From Lepisosteus oculatus (lineage: Eukaryota; Chordata; Actinopteri; Semionotiformes; Lepisosteidae), in contig NC_090696.1 in NCBI RefSeq assembly GCF_040954835.1, forward strand, positions 59,860,222 through 59,924,221: a stretch of DNA of 64,000 nt, written 5' to 3'. Position numbers and translations under genes: made by a program. Below, piece by piece: positions 22,405-34,189 of the stretch (its first letter is position 1; every line of letters begins with the position of its first letter). The notes beneath the pieces were generated by a model, which did no database searches, was not told the origin of the DNA, and saw only the letters and a program-made list of their open reading frames with translations.

Positions 22405-23735
22405 TTTATTATTAAACATTGTTCTCTATTATTTTTTTACACAATTATTTAATCATGGAACATATCAAGCTAATAATTAGTTGAATCAGCATAGAATCTG
22501 ACATGTGTTCTTAAATAGTATTGGTTTTTACCTTTTAACTTTTACAAATAAACTTGGGAATCTGACACACAAGACTGAAACCAAAAAATAACAACTGAAT
22601 GGTAGACTGTAACAGTGCTTCCAGAATATAGTCAGAGAGAGATGGACAGTTTCAGGACTCATGGAAAGAATTGCTATGATATACAAGACAAAAACGTGAT
22701 TACACATCTAGCTTTCAATATGGAGTTCTGATGGTTTTTTTATTTTCCTCACAGCTTTTCTGCTTCTAACTTGTATAACCCATTCCTTTTTGTTTCTCCT
22801 TCCTGCTGTTCTGGAACTACTAAAAGGTTAAAAAATGCCTTTAGAAAGTCTTAGGCATCTTTAAATAAGATTAAAAGGAAATGTAAGGAAGCTGTTTTCA
22901 CCACTGTAATAAACATTAGCACAAAACACCAAAAACATACTAATGAAATAGCTTGGTGCTTATTTATAACAGCTACAGCTTCACTTACATCTAGTGTATC
23001 AGAGTGGAAATAAATTAGTATTATTTTAACTAGCTTGAAGCGATAGAGACTGTGGTGGTATTGATGGATTTAACACTTTACTGCCTTTTTATAAAGTCAA
23101 TGCCCTCTAATTGAAAAAAGATCCCCAACAGCAACTACAGGTAGTGATGAAAGGGTTATTGCCCAGGATCTTAAGTTTTAATTTGCGTCATTACTGACTA
23201 ATCTTGGAATAGTTTTGAAATTTAATGTCCGCAGCTAATGAGCCCAAGGACCTTAGTCCACCTCAAAAGTGCAGTTTTTTTTATACAGCTTGCCTTTCCA
23301 AAATGCAGTGGATAGGAATGTGGTTTGGCCACACATCTCCAAAATTTTTGACAAAGGCAGTGAAATGTATCATCATCATGTCAAAGTTTAAAAGACTGGA
23401 TTTCGTGTGAATTTAAAAGTTTCGACATTCGACAAAAAGAATGTATTTTTCAACAAATTTTTCGACATTTTACAAATGTTTTCCAAAACAGCCCAGTGAG
23501 GCAGAAGAACAAAACACAGTTCGAACTTTGACGCCTTCGAAATCCAGACATGTATCTTTTTCTTTGATCCGAACATGTGAATTTATACAAAATCAAACAT
23601 TAGCCACAATTATTGATTCTCATTATCTGAAGGGGAGTACAGAGAGGTGCAAAAACATTAAAATACAAATTAAAATTAAAACAAATAGCTACAATCACAA
23701 AAACCTTAAGGATCATAATGTGATGACAAGATGGA
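22405..23735 (-). other. cisd2: cisd2 3' UTR (approximate)
   Basis: There is no credible coding sequence below the stop. AATAAA on the minus strand lies at 22739-22744 and 22405-22410, so the transcript probably ends near one of these. The far limit is an inference. Confidence 0.45.
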
Positions 23736-23825
23736 TTATAGAACTTTCTTCTTCAGAATGAGCGGTCCCACATTGTCCCCTGTCAACTCGTTGTGTTTTA
23801 TGTGCGATTTATCACACACAGGAAA
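23736..23825 (-). CDS. cisd2: cisd2 exon 3
   Basis: The acceptor is CCTGTTTCAG and the exon starts in phase 0. It encodes [20 protein letters not shown] and PLILKKKVL, then TAA at 23738-23736. It supplies the last cysteine and the histidine ligand. It is too short and too tightly spliced to appear as a free-standing open frame. Confidence 0.95.
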   Translation of the reverse strand, partial: FPVCDKSHIKHNELTGDNVGPLILKKKVL

Positions 23826-26800
23826 CTGAAACAGGAAAGAAAAAAAGTGTTAAAAAGCCGATAATGCAAATGGAACAGAGTGGTGTTAAAAAGCCAAAAG
23901 CCAACTAGAATCCTTCTGTTATAATCACAAATGTACACGGCCATACCCATCTCTTACAATTCCAACAAGAGAGTGACCTCTAACCACAATGGCTGTTTTA
24001 AAAGTAAAATATGCAGAGAAACCAAAATGTATTAATAAGGACAGTACAATGCACAGGCTCCAACCAGTTTAAGCCTTACTACAATGCTGAGGTGAAGCAA
24101 CATGAATAACTATTCATGATTAAATGTCTTTTCAATACATCTTTTCTCTTATTTTAGTTAAAAAAAACTAAAAAGATCACACTTTCTTCAGAATTGACCT
24201 GTAGCTTCCAATACATTCCCTCTGTCCAAGCATTCTACAGAATGCACTGAACATTTATTAAATTGGATTTTAAATTAGTATACGAGAACTCTGCAAGCTG
24301 CTTTCACCTCAGGTATCTGAATATGTCGGGACATGACAGCCATATACACTGAATTTGTTCTAAAATACAGCTTTGATGTGGCCAGTATGACATAAATCAA
24401 GGGACTGTATATTACAGGGTGTTTTTGTGGTGTCTTATTAACTTCACTGTGTTTACACCTATTCTAGATATAGAGTGGAAACGTTAAAATACCGTAGAGG
24501 GCAATATCAAGAATCTTGAAACAACCGCAATGTTTTTTTCTATATGCCACAAAAAGTATTTCACAGACCAAGAAGTTGTCCCTCTACAGACTTTCATGCT
24601 TATGCTACACTTTTGAAAATGATAACATGGAGTAAAACTTGATCTCCAATCTTTCCATGTTTTAATCTGTTTCTTTTGGTGATCAGTATAATAAAGCAGA
24701 TCCAACTCCATTTCTAGGTAAAAGAAATAAATGAAGCAACTAGTTTTTTAAATTCTGAGCAAACCATAGGAAGGCTTGGAATCAACAAGTTCTACTCTCC
24801 GTGACATCAAAAAACAAAATCCCTTTAAACAAACGGGTGCATAAATCACTCTGTGCCATTTTTCAGAACACTTGATTGCAAATGTGCAAAGTGAGAATTT
24901 GTAGAACGGAGAAAATCTGAGCATTTAGAAACACTTTAGAGCAAATCAACAACAAATCTCTACTTGTGGAAAAGGCAGAGAAAGCTATTTGGCCTACAAT
25001 TCACTGCTCTCCTTCACACAGCTGAATCTAAAAGCTCTCATGAAAAGCAACTGGAGGTTTTGCATTTGGCTGTTTCCCTCCTGTCTTTGGAAACCAAACA
25101 AATGGATAAAAAGATCATACACATCAAATGTGGATGATGTAAGGCCTCAAATTTAAAAAAAAAAACAATTTCAATTGAAGCAAATACAAAAAGATTTTTT
25201 ATTTGTACTACAGAAAGCCTGACCTGAAACACACAGGTAATCTGTATTGCAAGCCAGCAAATACAGTAAATACTTCAGTTGTTAAAAGAGCAGATAGAAT
25301 TCCCTTTTTAGTGAATATCAAGGTTCTCAGAACTGGAGGGCTAGTAGGACTACAGCTCACCTTTGCTTTTAATAACCTCAATCAGCATGTTATCGGACAT
25401 AATTGACCAAAATCACTGAGCTCTTCAGGTGGTGGTGTCTGAATAAAGAACATCTGCAAATACACCCTTCCTCCAAGACAGGGACACTACAAATGTGTTT
25501 CCATAAATGTAACAAAAGAAGAACGACTTCTCATTTCAAAGCCAGCTACAATTATGTTTTTTAATTCAGTCTATTTGTAGGGGCAGGACAGTGGTGCAGG
25601 GGTCAGCATTCCTGCCTCACAGTGCTGGGGCCCTAGGTTTAATTCCAGACCTGGCGTGCTGTCTTTGCGTGTTCTCCCCATGATTGCTTGTTTCAGGTGC
25701 TTTGGTTTCTTCCCATAGTCCAAAAAACATATTGGTTCTGTGAAAACTGGCCCTGGTGTGAACGTGTGCATGTTTGTATCTGTGTCTGCCCTGCAATGGA
25801 CCGGCATCCCATCCACGGGGTACACTGCCTTTTAGCCTTTGCTGGCCAGAAGAGGCTCAGGCTCCCCTGCAACCCTGAATTGGAATATGTATTTAGAAAA
25901 TGGATAGATAGTCTATCTGTGTTGTTTGCTTCACTACCAGTGTACGTTACTTATTCAACCTGAATTGGCTCACTTCTTCATTTACTGATGCTGTGCATGC
26001 CCTTTCTGAATCCAAACAAAAACCATTTTGAGGGACACAGGGTGGAGAGCAGTGCTTGACATGAGTTAGAATCCATTTTGTTTAAGTTTTTATCACTTGT
26101 AAAAATAAAGGAAATGACAATCTAGCATTTGTTTCAACTTTCTGAAGTCATACTGCTCTGACAGACGAATCACGGCGTAGCCTTGTGATTAGATGCAGTA
26201 CCCCAAGGCTTCCAAAATGAATCAGCAAATAGCTCTGAAGTCAAAACAAAAGTGATAATTTCATGAGAAAAGCAAGCTCAACAAGATGAGTCCTGCATTT
26301 ACAATTTTAAACAAAATAGAAATAAATATTCTTTAAAAGAACTCAGTAATATGGGCTGTCTTCAACTCCATGTGAAAACAACCTCTCATTCTCTAAAAGA
26401 CATAAAATTAACTTTTATTTTCAGACAGAAAAGGTTTACACTACAATTATGAGGCTTATTCCTTTTACATCATTCTATCCCCAGGAGACACAGAGGTTAG
26501 TCTTGAGTGTTTGATGTATCAGAAAAGAAGAACTTCTCACCGTTTTGGAACGCCAACACCTGCAGTAACAGGCATTTGTGCTTTTTAGATCTTCAATGTC
26601 GATTTCGTTGACGACTTTAGGGTTTTCCTTTTGAATCTTCAGGTTGATTAGACTATCCTTCTGTTTTTTCTTCTTGGGCAGGAAAGGGCGGATGGTGAGG
26701 TAACCCAGCAGGGCAAGAATCCCAAGAAGAGGCAGCAGCCGTAACCACTCTGACACTGAACAGAGAACAGCAGGCAGGGCTTAAATTTCAATTTTCTTGG

Positions 26801-29800
26801 TGATGGCAAAAAAGCCATTTGTACACAAAGTATTATTTTTGGTGGTGCATTCTAACACTGGTGTGGTTTCCTTTTGTTGATTGGTAAAGAGTTCTATGTA
26901 TTTAATTTGCAACAAATGTGAATGCGCATAGCAAAAAGCACTAAAGCAGAACCATCTGCCTGCATCTACTATTTGTTTCATTTAGCTGAAAATTATAATG
27001 GGCACACCTTCTTCTGGTGCTGCAGTTCCTAATTTGCATGGAATGAAAATAAAATGCACTGAACATAGCTCTGTATACCTGAATATGTTTGTTTTCTAAA
27101 TCAAGTGTCCACAGAAATGCACCACAGCAAAACTGCTGTCCTTTTACAGCAAATAGATCACTCAGCAGAGTAGAAAACTAGAAAACAGAAAAGTATTTTG
27201 CAAAATGTATTGAATGGGTGGTCTTCAGCAAAATTAATGTGGTAGTATAAATGGTATTTTTCACTTACTGTATTTTTATTTGGTTTTTTTTTGCTAATGT
27301 GTGCTTTTGTAAACAGTATTTTACATTGCCAAATTATTAAGGCAAAATGTTTTTACTCTCCTACAGTTATTACTCACTATAATGCATTTTGGAGACTAAT
27401 AACTTCTTTTTATTGAAGCAGAAAAAAAAAACATGAAATAATGCAACAGTCAAACAGTCACAGTTTTAAAAATTAGCTAGAGATTGGTAGGAGTTAGCAA
27501 AAGATGTACGTGTGAAGAAAAATTTAACAGTCATGCTGTCATCTTATCTACAGCTAATATTTACAGCTCAGCTGTGCTCAAAAACACAGAAAGGGACACT
27601 GCATAAGTTAACAGTTTGAAAGGAGCAAGTGACGTTCAGACAGAGTAGGGGGTTAAAGGGGATGTTATTCTTGCTTTTGCTCATTCCTGCTATGTTCACA
27701 TATTCTGATTCCTGAACATTTAGACACATTTAGAAACTTCCTGTTTAATGAAGAAAAGGAATATGCAGAACTTAAACTTCTCTGTCCACTTCTCAACTGA
27801 GGAGAAGATAAACCCTTTCAGATAAACTGGAGGACTCACCACTCAGAAGTGTTGGCTAGGTTTACCTATTGTGGATCAATTCAGTCTTAAAACTCCTGGA
27901 CAAGCTGTGGTTATGCTGTTGTTGAAGATTTCCATCTCACACCTCAGTATCCTGAACTGAATACAGATTTTACAGCTTCAACAAGCATTTTGCCAGACGT
28001 GAAATCTTTATTTCTGCCCATTCGGTTCAATTTCTGACTTAAACAGGGCCTTTTTAAAAACAATTCCCCACATTCTCAAACTCAGAACACTACAGGATTT
28101 AAATGGGAGTTAGATTTGTTTTTGTGGTCATGTCGTATGTATTATCTTTAATAATGCAAATTACAATTGCATCGTAAGCTGAATAAGGTAAACAGGCAGG
28201 TTGCATTGCTGTATCTTGGAAATGAAGTTTGAAACTTAAGAATATAACCTATATAACAAAATGTTATCTTTTCTGCCACTACTGCCTTCTACTGTATTTT
28301 ACTGAACCTAGCTGTTCCCCTTTAATGTTTTATACAGTTATTATTAGTTTTCTCCTGCCGCAGACAATACATTTTGGGGTTAATCTGTAACGTGCAATCC
28401 TGCATTTCTAAACCTCTTAAAAAACAATAGGCATTTTTGTATTAACATTAGTTGCTTCATTTTATAATCTCACCATTAATCGTGTTAAAATACGATTAGT
28501 AATTAAGAAGGTTTCCTTGTCTTGGGAACATTGGCTTGATTTTGGCTGTTATTTTTTCATGCAATTTGGTTTTAAGAATAAATGAACAATAGTTTAGAAA
28601 TGGTCTAAATACAGCTTATTAGCACTTATGATTTGTTTTGGTTATTTCTATCATTTTAATCATTTTCCTTCAAATTTGCAGGTGATTCAATTAGAAAGAC
28701 ACTGGTCGAGAGGACACAGGAGGGCTGTCCACTCATCTTTTGGAAATGTAAACTCAGAAGAAAACCTAAAAACACCCTCTTTTCAACAGGGAGAAACAAA
28801 TAACATTACAGGTCTCGGTGGAGACATTTTAATGCCAGTTGAGCCCCTACCAATAAGCTGAATAAAAATCCACGTTCATATAATCAAGGCTGCTGAATTT
28901 TATTCATTTATATAATTAACTGCTATTATGTCACCACTCACAAACAACACCACACAAGTTGTCTTTATGTACCCATTTTTGCTTATTCTTATACAACTTA
29001 AATCAGGTAAAAAAAAGTATGTTCTTAGATGTTGAAAATAAATCTTTAAAAGTTAAAAAAAAGTTTAGAACAACTTTAGTGTATGAAAATGAAGAGTTAA
29101 AATCATTAGCTGTTAACATGACGGGGTTTTTTTTAGCTGGTCTTATGAAACAGCATTTGTTATATACCACGCCAGTCACATGCTTTCATTCAAGATTGCT
29201 CTCCTTCTTAAGTCTGGACATGCTGAGTCATACAGATGTTTTTTATCTGAAACTTAGGAACCCAGACCTAAGTTGGAATTGAGCACATATGATCGCCTAA
29301 TATAAACTAACATGCAAAAACCTCAAGAGTTATTTGGCACTAATACCAAAAATGTATGCTTATAGCCGTGTTATCCTGGGAACACAGCTTTAAGCATGAC
29401 AGCTTCTGAAAATAAGATAAATATATTCTAGACAAGTAATAAATGTTAGCACGTCGTTGCCCTCCGAATCACTTTGTGTTGCCTGATCGGATCTTTCACC
29501 CACCTACAGTACCTGATTATCTTTCAAAGCAGTACAGCAAACATGAAATGAACTAAAAGAACCTGCTTTGTTATCCCCTGTAAAGGCGGTCATCTCCTGC
29601 CCACATCGACAACAAGAGTCAAGGTTGACAGCACTGCTTTTACCTTTCCTTGTCTTGCCTTTTTTGACCGGCACAAGAGAGAAGAGATGTTCCAGCAAAC
29701 ACAGAAATGCAGTAACCCCTGTAGAGCCTAGCCAGTGAAAAGTATTACAGCACCAGAAAATCAGACTAAGGCCCAGTACAGACTTGCAACTGCAGAAGCT

Positions 29801-31172
29801 CTCAGGCTTCCATCGACTGTCGTGAGACAGGGGTACTGTCCACAGTGGCACTGTGAAAAACTGTTCTACTTCTCATCATGGCACACATTCTTCATCAGTG
29901 TGAAGCTGAACACAAGAGTCATAACTCAAGTTTTTGTTGTTGTCGTTTCTCTTTTCAAGCTGCCATAAACCAGTTCTCTGCAATTCAGCTTGGCCCTCAA
30001 ACAACCACTAATCTATAAATCTAACTAACCACTAGTCAATTATCCACTTTCACATGCCAAACAAATGTTACCATGCTTTAAGAATTGAACAAGCAGCAGA
30101 TATTGCAGCGACGTGTAATTTGGAACTGGCTACCATTCCCCATTATAAAAGTTTCAAATTATAGGAATTAAAAGTGACAGTCCACTTTAAACGTTTTTTT
30201 TTCAATTCATCTTGTAATTCAAGAAGGACATTAGAACCATTATTTAATATTTCCACAGTGATGTGCAGGCACAGCACTCTTTAGAAACCTCCACATGAAA
30301 CAGGTAGAACTCACATCTGCAATAACATAAAATGACCCTTGAGCAAAGTAATAACAGATCTATTCCCACTTCTTTTAAAAACTTTAACTACTTGCATTTA
30401 GATCATATTTTTATTTTTATTAATAATTTCTACATGCTATTCGACCATTTCTGCTAAGTTAAAAGTTATTATTGAAGGTTTCTGGAAATATTAACTTAAC
30501 GGTCCCTACGTGATGTAACCCAATTCACAAAGACAAATGATCTCCAATTTCTGTTTTCCTCCGCAGTTTTTTCCACACGTTATCAGTAACATGCACTATA
30601 AGTAAAATCCTTTTAATTTTAGTCAAAGGTTGCAAACCAAAGTGATATGTAAAACTGTTCGAGTACGTCTTATTATTACATTTAATTTGACCTTCCCTGT
30701 ATATGGCTGTAAAACATTACCCTCTGAGAAATCTATCCAGACATACTGTACAGTACAGTATTTCGTCTATTCTTAACTGGCTAAGTATAGCACCCGTCGT
30801 TTATTAAAGCGAAGTTCATTGTTCTTATTTAACCTCATGCATTGTTCTTTTTTCCTTAAAAGTCAAATAATTCAGTTTCTTATCTCGTGGTGCTACAATG
30901 TCACAGAATGTACGGCACAGGTCTTATTCATACTAAACAATTACGAATACAAACTTCGTGTCAAACTAAAAGCTGAATGGCGTAAAAAAAAACTCTCTCG
31001 GCTCCCTGGCTATACAATTATCTTTGCATAACGCGATTTTAGGTAACGAACAAAGAATGCAATATTTACCTGTGAGTTTTGCAAAACCGCCGACTGTTTC
31101 TGGCAAAGGTAGCCTCTTGAGATAGGCTGGAAGCTGGACTTTTATGATTCTAGCAATGCTTTCTAACACCAT
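23736..31172 (-). CDS. cisd2: CDGSH iron-sulfur domain protein 2 (CISD2, miner1/NAF-1), three exons
   Basis: This is a small [2Fe-2S] protein anchored in ER and outer mitochondrial membranes. In mammals it acts in calcium handling and autophagy with BCL2 and underlies Wolfram syndrome 2 (established knowledge). Exons on the minus strand are 31172-31070, 26755-26541 and 23825-23736. They join in frame to 135 residues plus TAA, exactly the human length. The N-terminus reads [20 protein letters not shown]; a membrane helix spans residues about 38-60; the [20 protein letters not shown] linker follows. The cluster ligands C99, C101, C110 and H114 are all present. The odd point is residue 112: the usual CDGSH reads CDKSH here. 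Intron 1 is 4.3 kb and intron 2 is 2.7 kb. The gene is convergent with slc9b2 and divergent from ube2d3, as in human. Confidence 0.97.
23826..26540 (-). other. cisd2 intron 2
   Basis: The intron contains one SINE at 25578-25910, in the orientation opposite to the gene. No exon was recognised; short open frames within it lack support. Confidence 0.65.
25578..25910 (+). repeat. SINE family 1
   Basis: GGGGCAGGACAGTGGTGCAG opens it and CACAGTGCTGGGGCCCTAGG is the box B region. CCGGCATCCCATCCACGGGG and a GGATAGATAG tail follow. It is nearly full length. Confidence 0.87.
26541..26755 (-). CDS. cisd2: cisd2 exon 2
   Basis: The acceptor is GTTCTCTGTTCAG and the donor ACG|GTGAGA. The exon carries the membrane helix [19 protein letters not shown], the lysine-rich linker and the first two cluster cysteines in [11 protein letters not shown]. 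Confidence 0.96.
26756..31069 (-). other. cisd2 intron 1
   Basis: Mostly unique AT-rich sequence without recognised transposons. A forward-strand exon-like stretch lies at 28682-28861. A 115-codon minus-strand open frame at 29504-29851 has no recognised homology. Confidence 0.6.
31070..31172 (-). CDS. cisd2: cisd2 exon 1
   Basis: The ATG at 31172-31170 is the first codon of 34 residues matching the luminal/cytosolic N-terminus of vertebrate CISD2. The donor on the minus strand is GTAAAT, just below 31070. The exon ends one base into a valine codon. Confidence 0.95.
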
Positions 31173-31420
31173 CTTGAACGTGTCTCTATCCGAGCCCTAA
31201 TTCACCGAAGCTACATATTTCCTGGGCCCTTTTCCACTTCGATTTACGTTGCTGCAAACGAGCAAGTTCCGCAATACTCGGAGACTGTGGATTGGCTCTC
31301 GGCGGGAATGTCTTTGTGAATAACAGCATCACCGTACGGCGAGGATGTTCAATGTAACCAATGACAATGGGTAGAGTTGGTGTTCGCTGGTTGGATAACC
31401 TCAACAAGTGACTTAGTTTA
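31173..31420 (-). promoter_or_regulatory. cisd2: cisd2 promoter and 5' UTR
   Basis: The sequence upstream of the start codon is locally GC-richer than its surroundings. On the minus strand it contains GAGAGCCAATCC, a CCAAT box, near 31284-31295; a CCAAT in the other orientation lies at 31354-31358. Such paired CCAAT boxes are typical of TATA-less housekeeping promoters. The start site was not identified. Confidence 0.5.
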
Positions 31421-31883
31421 AAAACGAAAGCAGAATTATTGCAGTCACCGACGGGTTTTAGGTTTTAAACTGTGTACTGAGGGATGCATTTTATTTAAGC
31501 CACGTGAGAAATGTTGTTTTAGGAATGGACTTTAACGGAGGGAGATGCTTCATGTAAATCTAACTGAATTCTTACACAAACCCCCCAAAAATACAAAACA
31601 CAAAAAGCTTCAGATACTGTAGAAGCTTGCCTTTCAGTTTACGTTTTGAATCGCAATTTGAATAAAATAATCGTATCAGGATGGTTACAAGACAAACTTC
31701 ACGAAGGAATTGAATCATATATATAGTCTGTGTGTATATGTTTAATATTTTGTAAATGACTGTCAAAATGGTAACTCACTATAACAATTCAAAAGAGAAA
31801 CAAAATGTTATCAAAAGTTTCAGATGACGCCAGGGTTGAGTCTTTTCTTCTTTCAAAAACACTCCTCCACTCCGTTAAAGTGT

Positions 31884-32105
31884 TTGGAAATATAAATAGG
31901 ATCTTCTTCTTCTTCGCATTTTCCCATTTATGTGGGGTCTGCTTTTTTGCACCGATTTCCCGTATGTCATTGAGTTGTGTGCATTTTGACGAAACAAGGA
32001 ATTTATCTTCAGCCAGCTTGTTGCACGGCCTGTCGCTGAAGTCCCTCTTCCTTTCGCAAACGGCCTTGGGACCGTCTATGGCGGAGTTGGAAATATAAAT
32101 AGGAT
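31884..32105 (-). mobile_element. 184-bp retroposed insert with exact 19-bp target duplication
   Basis: TTGGAAATATAAATAGGAT occurs at 31884-31902 and again at 32087-32105, exactly. The 184 bases between them read, on the minus strand, an element body ending in CCCACATAAATGGGAAAATG and a GAAGAAGAAGAAG tail, like the 3' ends of some RTE-type LINEs and their SINEs. The duplication plus the short repeat tail is the mark of target-primed insertion. The family name is a guess. Confidence 0.62.
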
Positions 32106-32407
32106 ATTTTTTGCCAAATATTTACTATCTTTTGTTAAATAACATTGGATACCAAAATTGAAAACAATAGAGAGTTTACAAATGTATATACCAAATGTTT
32201 AAATTATAACATTAGTGTAAAGGCAACTACTGTATCACTATGTGTCTTTTATGTAATGTTATTTTTATTTTAAATGTAATGTTTATTTGTACTGTAATGT
32301 TTATGTATCTCTATGTGTTTTGTAAGACTCTCTGTGTGTAAAAAAAACATAGCAGCCTGGATCCAAAACAATTTTCTCAGAAATAATACAATACAGAACA
32401 GTTATTA

Positions 32408-32690
32408 ATGTTTAACAGCACACCGCTAGTTGTGTTATACACAGAAGGTTAGAAGGTTGCTAGTTCAAATCCCGCAATCGGCAGAGGAATCCTACTCCGA
32501 TAGGCTCCTGGGCAAGGCCCTTAACCCCAACTGCTCCAGGGGTGCCATACAATGTCAGACCCTGTGCTCTGACCCCAGGCTCTCTCCCTGTCTCCCTATA
32601 TACCAAGCTGGGGTATGCTTAAAGATAATTCCTAATGCAAGAAATTGTAAAGGGTTAATAAAGTGATGTTGTTGTTGTTGTTGTTGTAAT
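32408..32690 (+). repeat. tRNA-derived SINE, family 2
   Basis: It has box B-like GCTAGTTCAAATCCCGC, then AGAGGAATCCTACTCCGATA, AAGGCCCTTAACCCCAACTG and CTAATGCAAGAAATTGTAAA. A (GTT)n tail at 32668-32688 closes it. Copies also occur at 42033-42330 and 54150-54420. Confidence 0.85.
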
Positions 32691-33424
32691 AACTCGATTT
32701 TCAGAATTTTCACCAGTTTTGGTTTTAGTTCCTTTCTGCCACTAGAGGGCGCATAAGCGTTTCATATGAATAATAGAAGCAATTTAAGTTGCTTGCTAAC
32801 TGTAGGCTTGATCGTTAGCCTGAACTGAATATATTATAAGAATAGACGGGTAAGGATGTTTCTCTGAGAATAAGGTGACAAAGTCTGAATATCTTTTTGC
32901 TCCACCTGTTACGTCGGTCTTCCTGCAGCTTTAGGAATACCGTGCATACCTCTAAGAAAGACGCCTGAGATTTCGTTTTAAAAGTCTGTAAAGACTATAT
33001 TTTGCTAGGAGTCTATGCTTGTACGGCTATGACCGATTTATTCAGAAATATTAACTGAGAATAAGACTTTGAAAAAGTTACTTTTGCTTTCAATATCAAA
33101 CGCTGAGGCACTGTGTCAGCTGCAGTGTAGCACTATGATTTGTTGGTTTTAATAGCTGTGACTCGTAAGCACAGCACGCTTCGCAAACTTGATGTCCTTC
33201 GAGCACCGTTCTTTTCACAAATACAGTATGTGATTTAGAGTTTCAAAAAAATACACAAGAAAGTTTTTTTTTTACCAGATGATATGAACAGATTTTTTGG
33301 TGGGGTGTTCGTAAACAAACAGTTTTTGAGGCTTTTTTTTTCGGTAGACTATTTTCTCAAAAGTTCATTCTGTGATGTTCCCAATGAATTATCTTACAAA
33401 TAAAACGGATTGAGCTCCCGAAAG

Positions 33425-33750
33425 CGGGCGACACAGTGGTGCAGTGGTTAGCATTGCTGTCTTGTGACGCGGGGGGCATGGATTCAATTGCTAGGATGCT
33501 ATGGAGTTTGTATGTTCTTCCCATGCCCACATGGGTTTCTTCCCACAGTCTTAAAACATACTGATAGCTTAATTGTCTTCTAGGAAATTTCCTAGAAGAG
33601 CGACTGTCTGTGTTTGTGTCTGAGTGTCTGTCCTGCAATGGACTGGCACCCTGTCTCCAGGGTGTACCCTGCCTTGTGCCCATTGTTTGCCAGGATAGGC
33701 TCTGGCGCCCTTGCGAACCTGAATTACAAGAAAAGGTTAAAGAAAGGATG
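33425..33750 (+). repeat. SINE family 1
   Basis: GGGCGACACAGTGGTGCAGT and GGTTAGCATTGCTGTCTTGT head it. CTGCAATGGACTGGCACCCT and TGCCAGGATAGGCTCTGGCG follow. Full length or nearly so. Confidence 0.88.
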
Positions 33751-34189
33751 GATTTCCCCAAAGTGTTTGTTTTAAAATATATTAAAAGTATTGCAGTTAT
33801 GTTAGATTTAATGTAACTCTATTATAAATGAATGAAATCATAACGACATTACTGGGCCTCCCTTTACAGGAACAGTGATTAAGAAAAGTTATGGACCATT
33901 CCTAATACATATTAACTTACCAATAATTTAAAATATTTAATAGGTTTTATGCATATAAGGGAGTACATCACTTAGATATGAAAGAGAATGACTCCCTTTG
34001 TTCTTATAAAACTGAAACATTACATTTGCTTTTTCTTTGGCTGTTTACGAAAAATAAGTATACTTAAGTTAAAAAAAAAATAAAGATAAAGAAGGAAATA
34101 TTATGCTTCACCGGTATAAAAGTGAACCATATTCTTTATGTTGAATTCTTGGAAGATATTTTTTAGATAAAATAAACAAGGTTCAGTTA

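Noticed and set aside
29504..29851. 115-codon open frame on the minus strand in cisd2 intron 1
   Set aside because: No recognised domain, no splice or promoter context, and a composition (many Ser, Cys, Phe) like random AT-rich intron sequence. It could still be tested by transcription data.
31186..31407. 73-codon open frame just upstream of the cisd2 start codon
   Set aside because: It overlaps the promoter with CCAAT boxes, so most of it is probably not transcribed. No homology was recognised.
31805..32098. 97-codon plus-strand open frame
   Set aside because: It is assembled from a retroposed insert and its target site and reads through the insert in the antisense direction.
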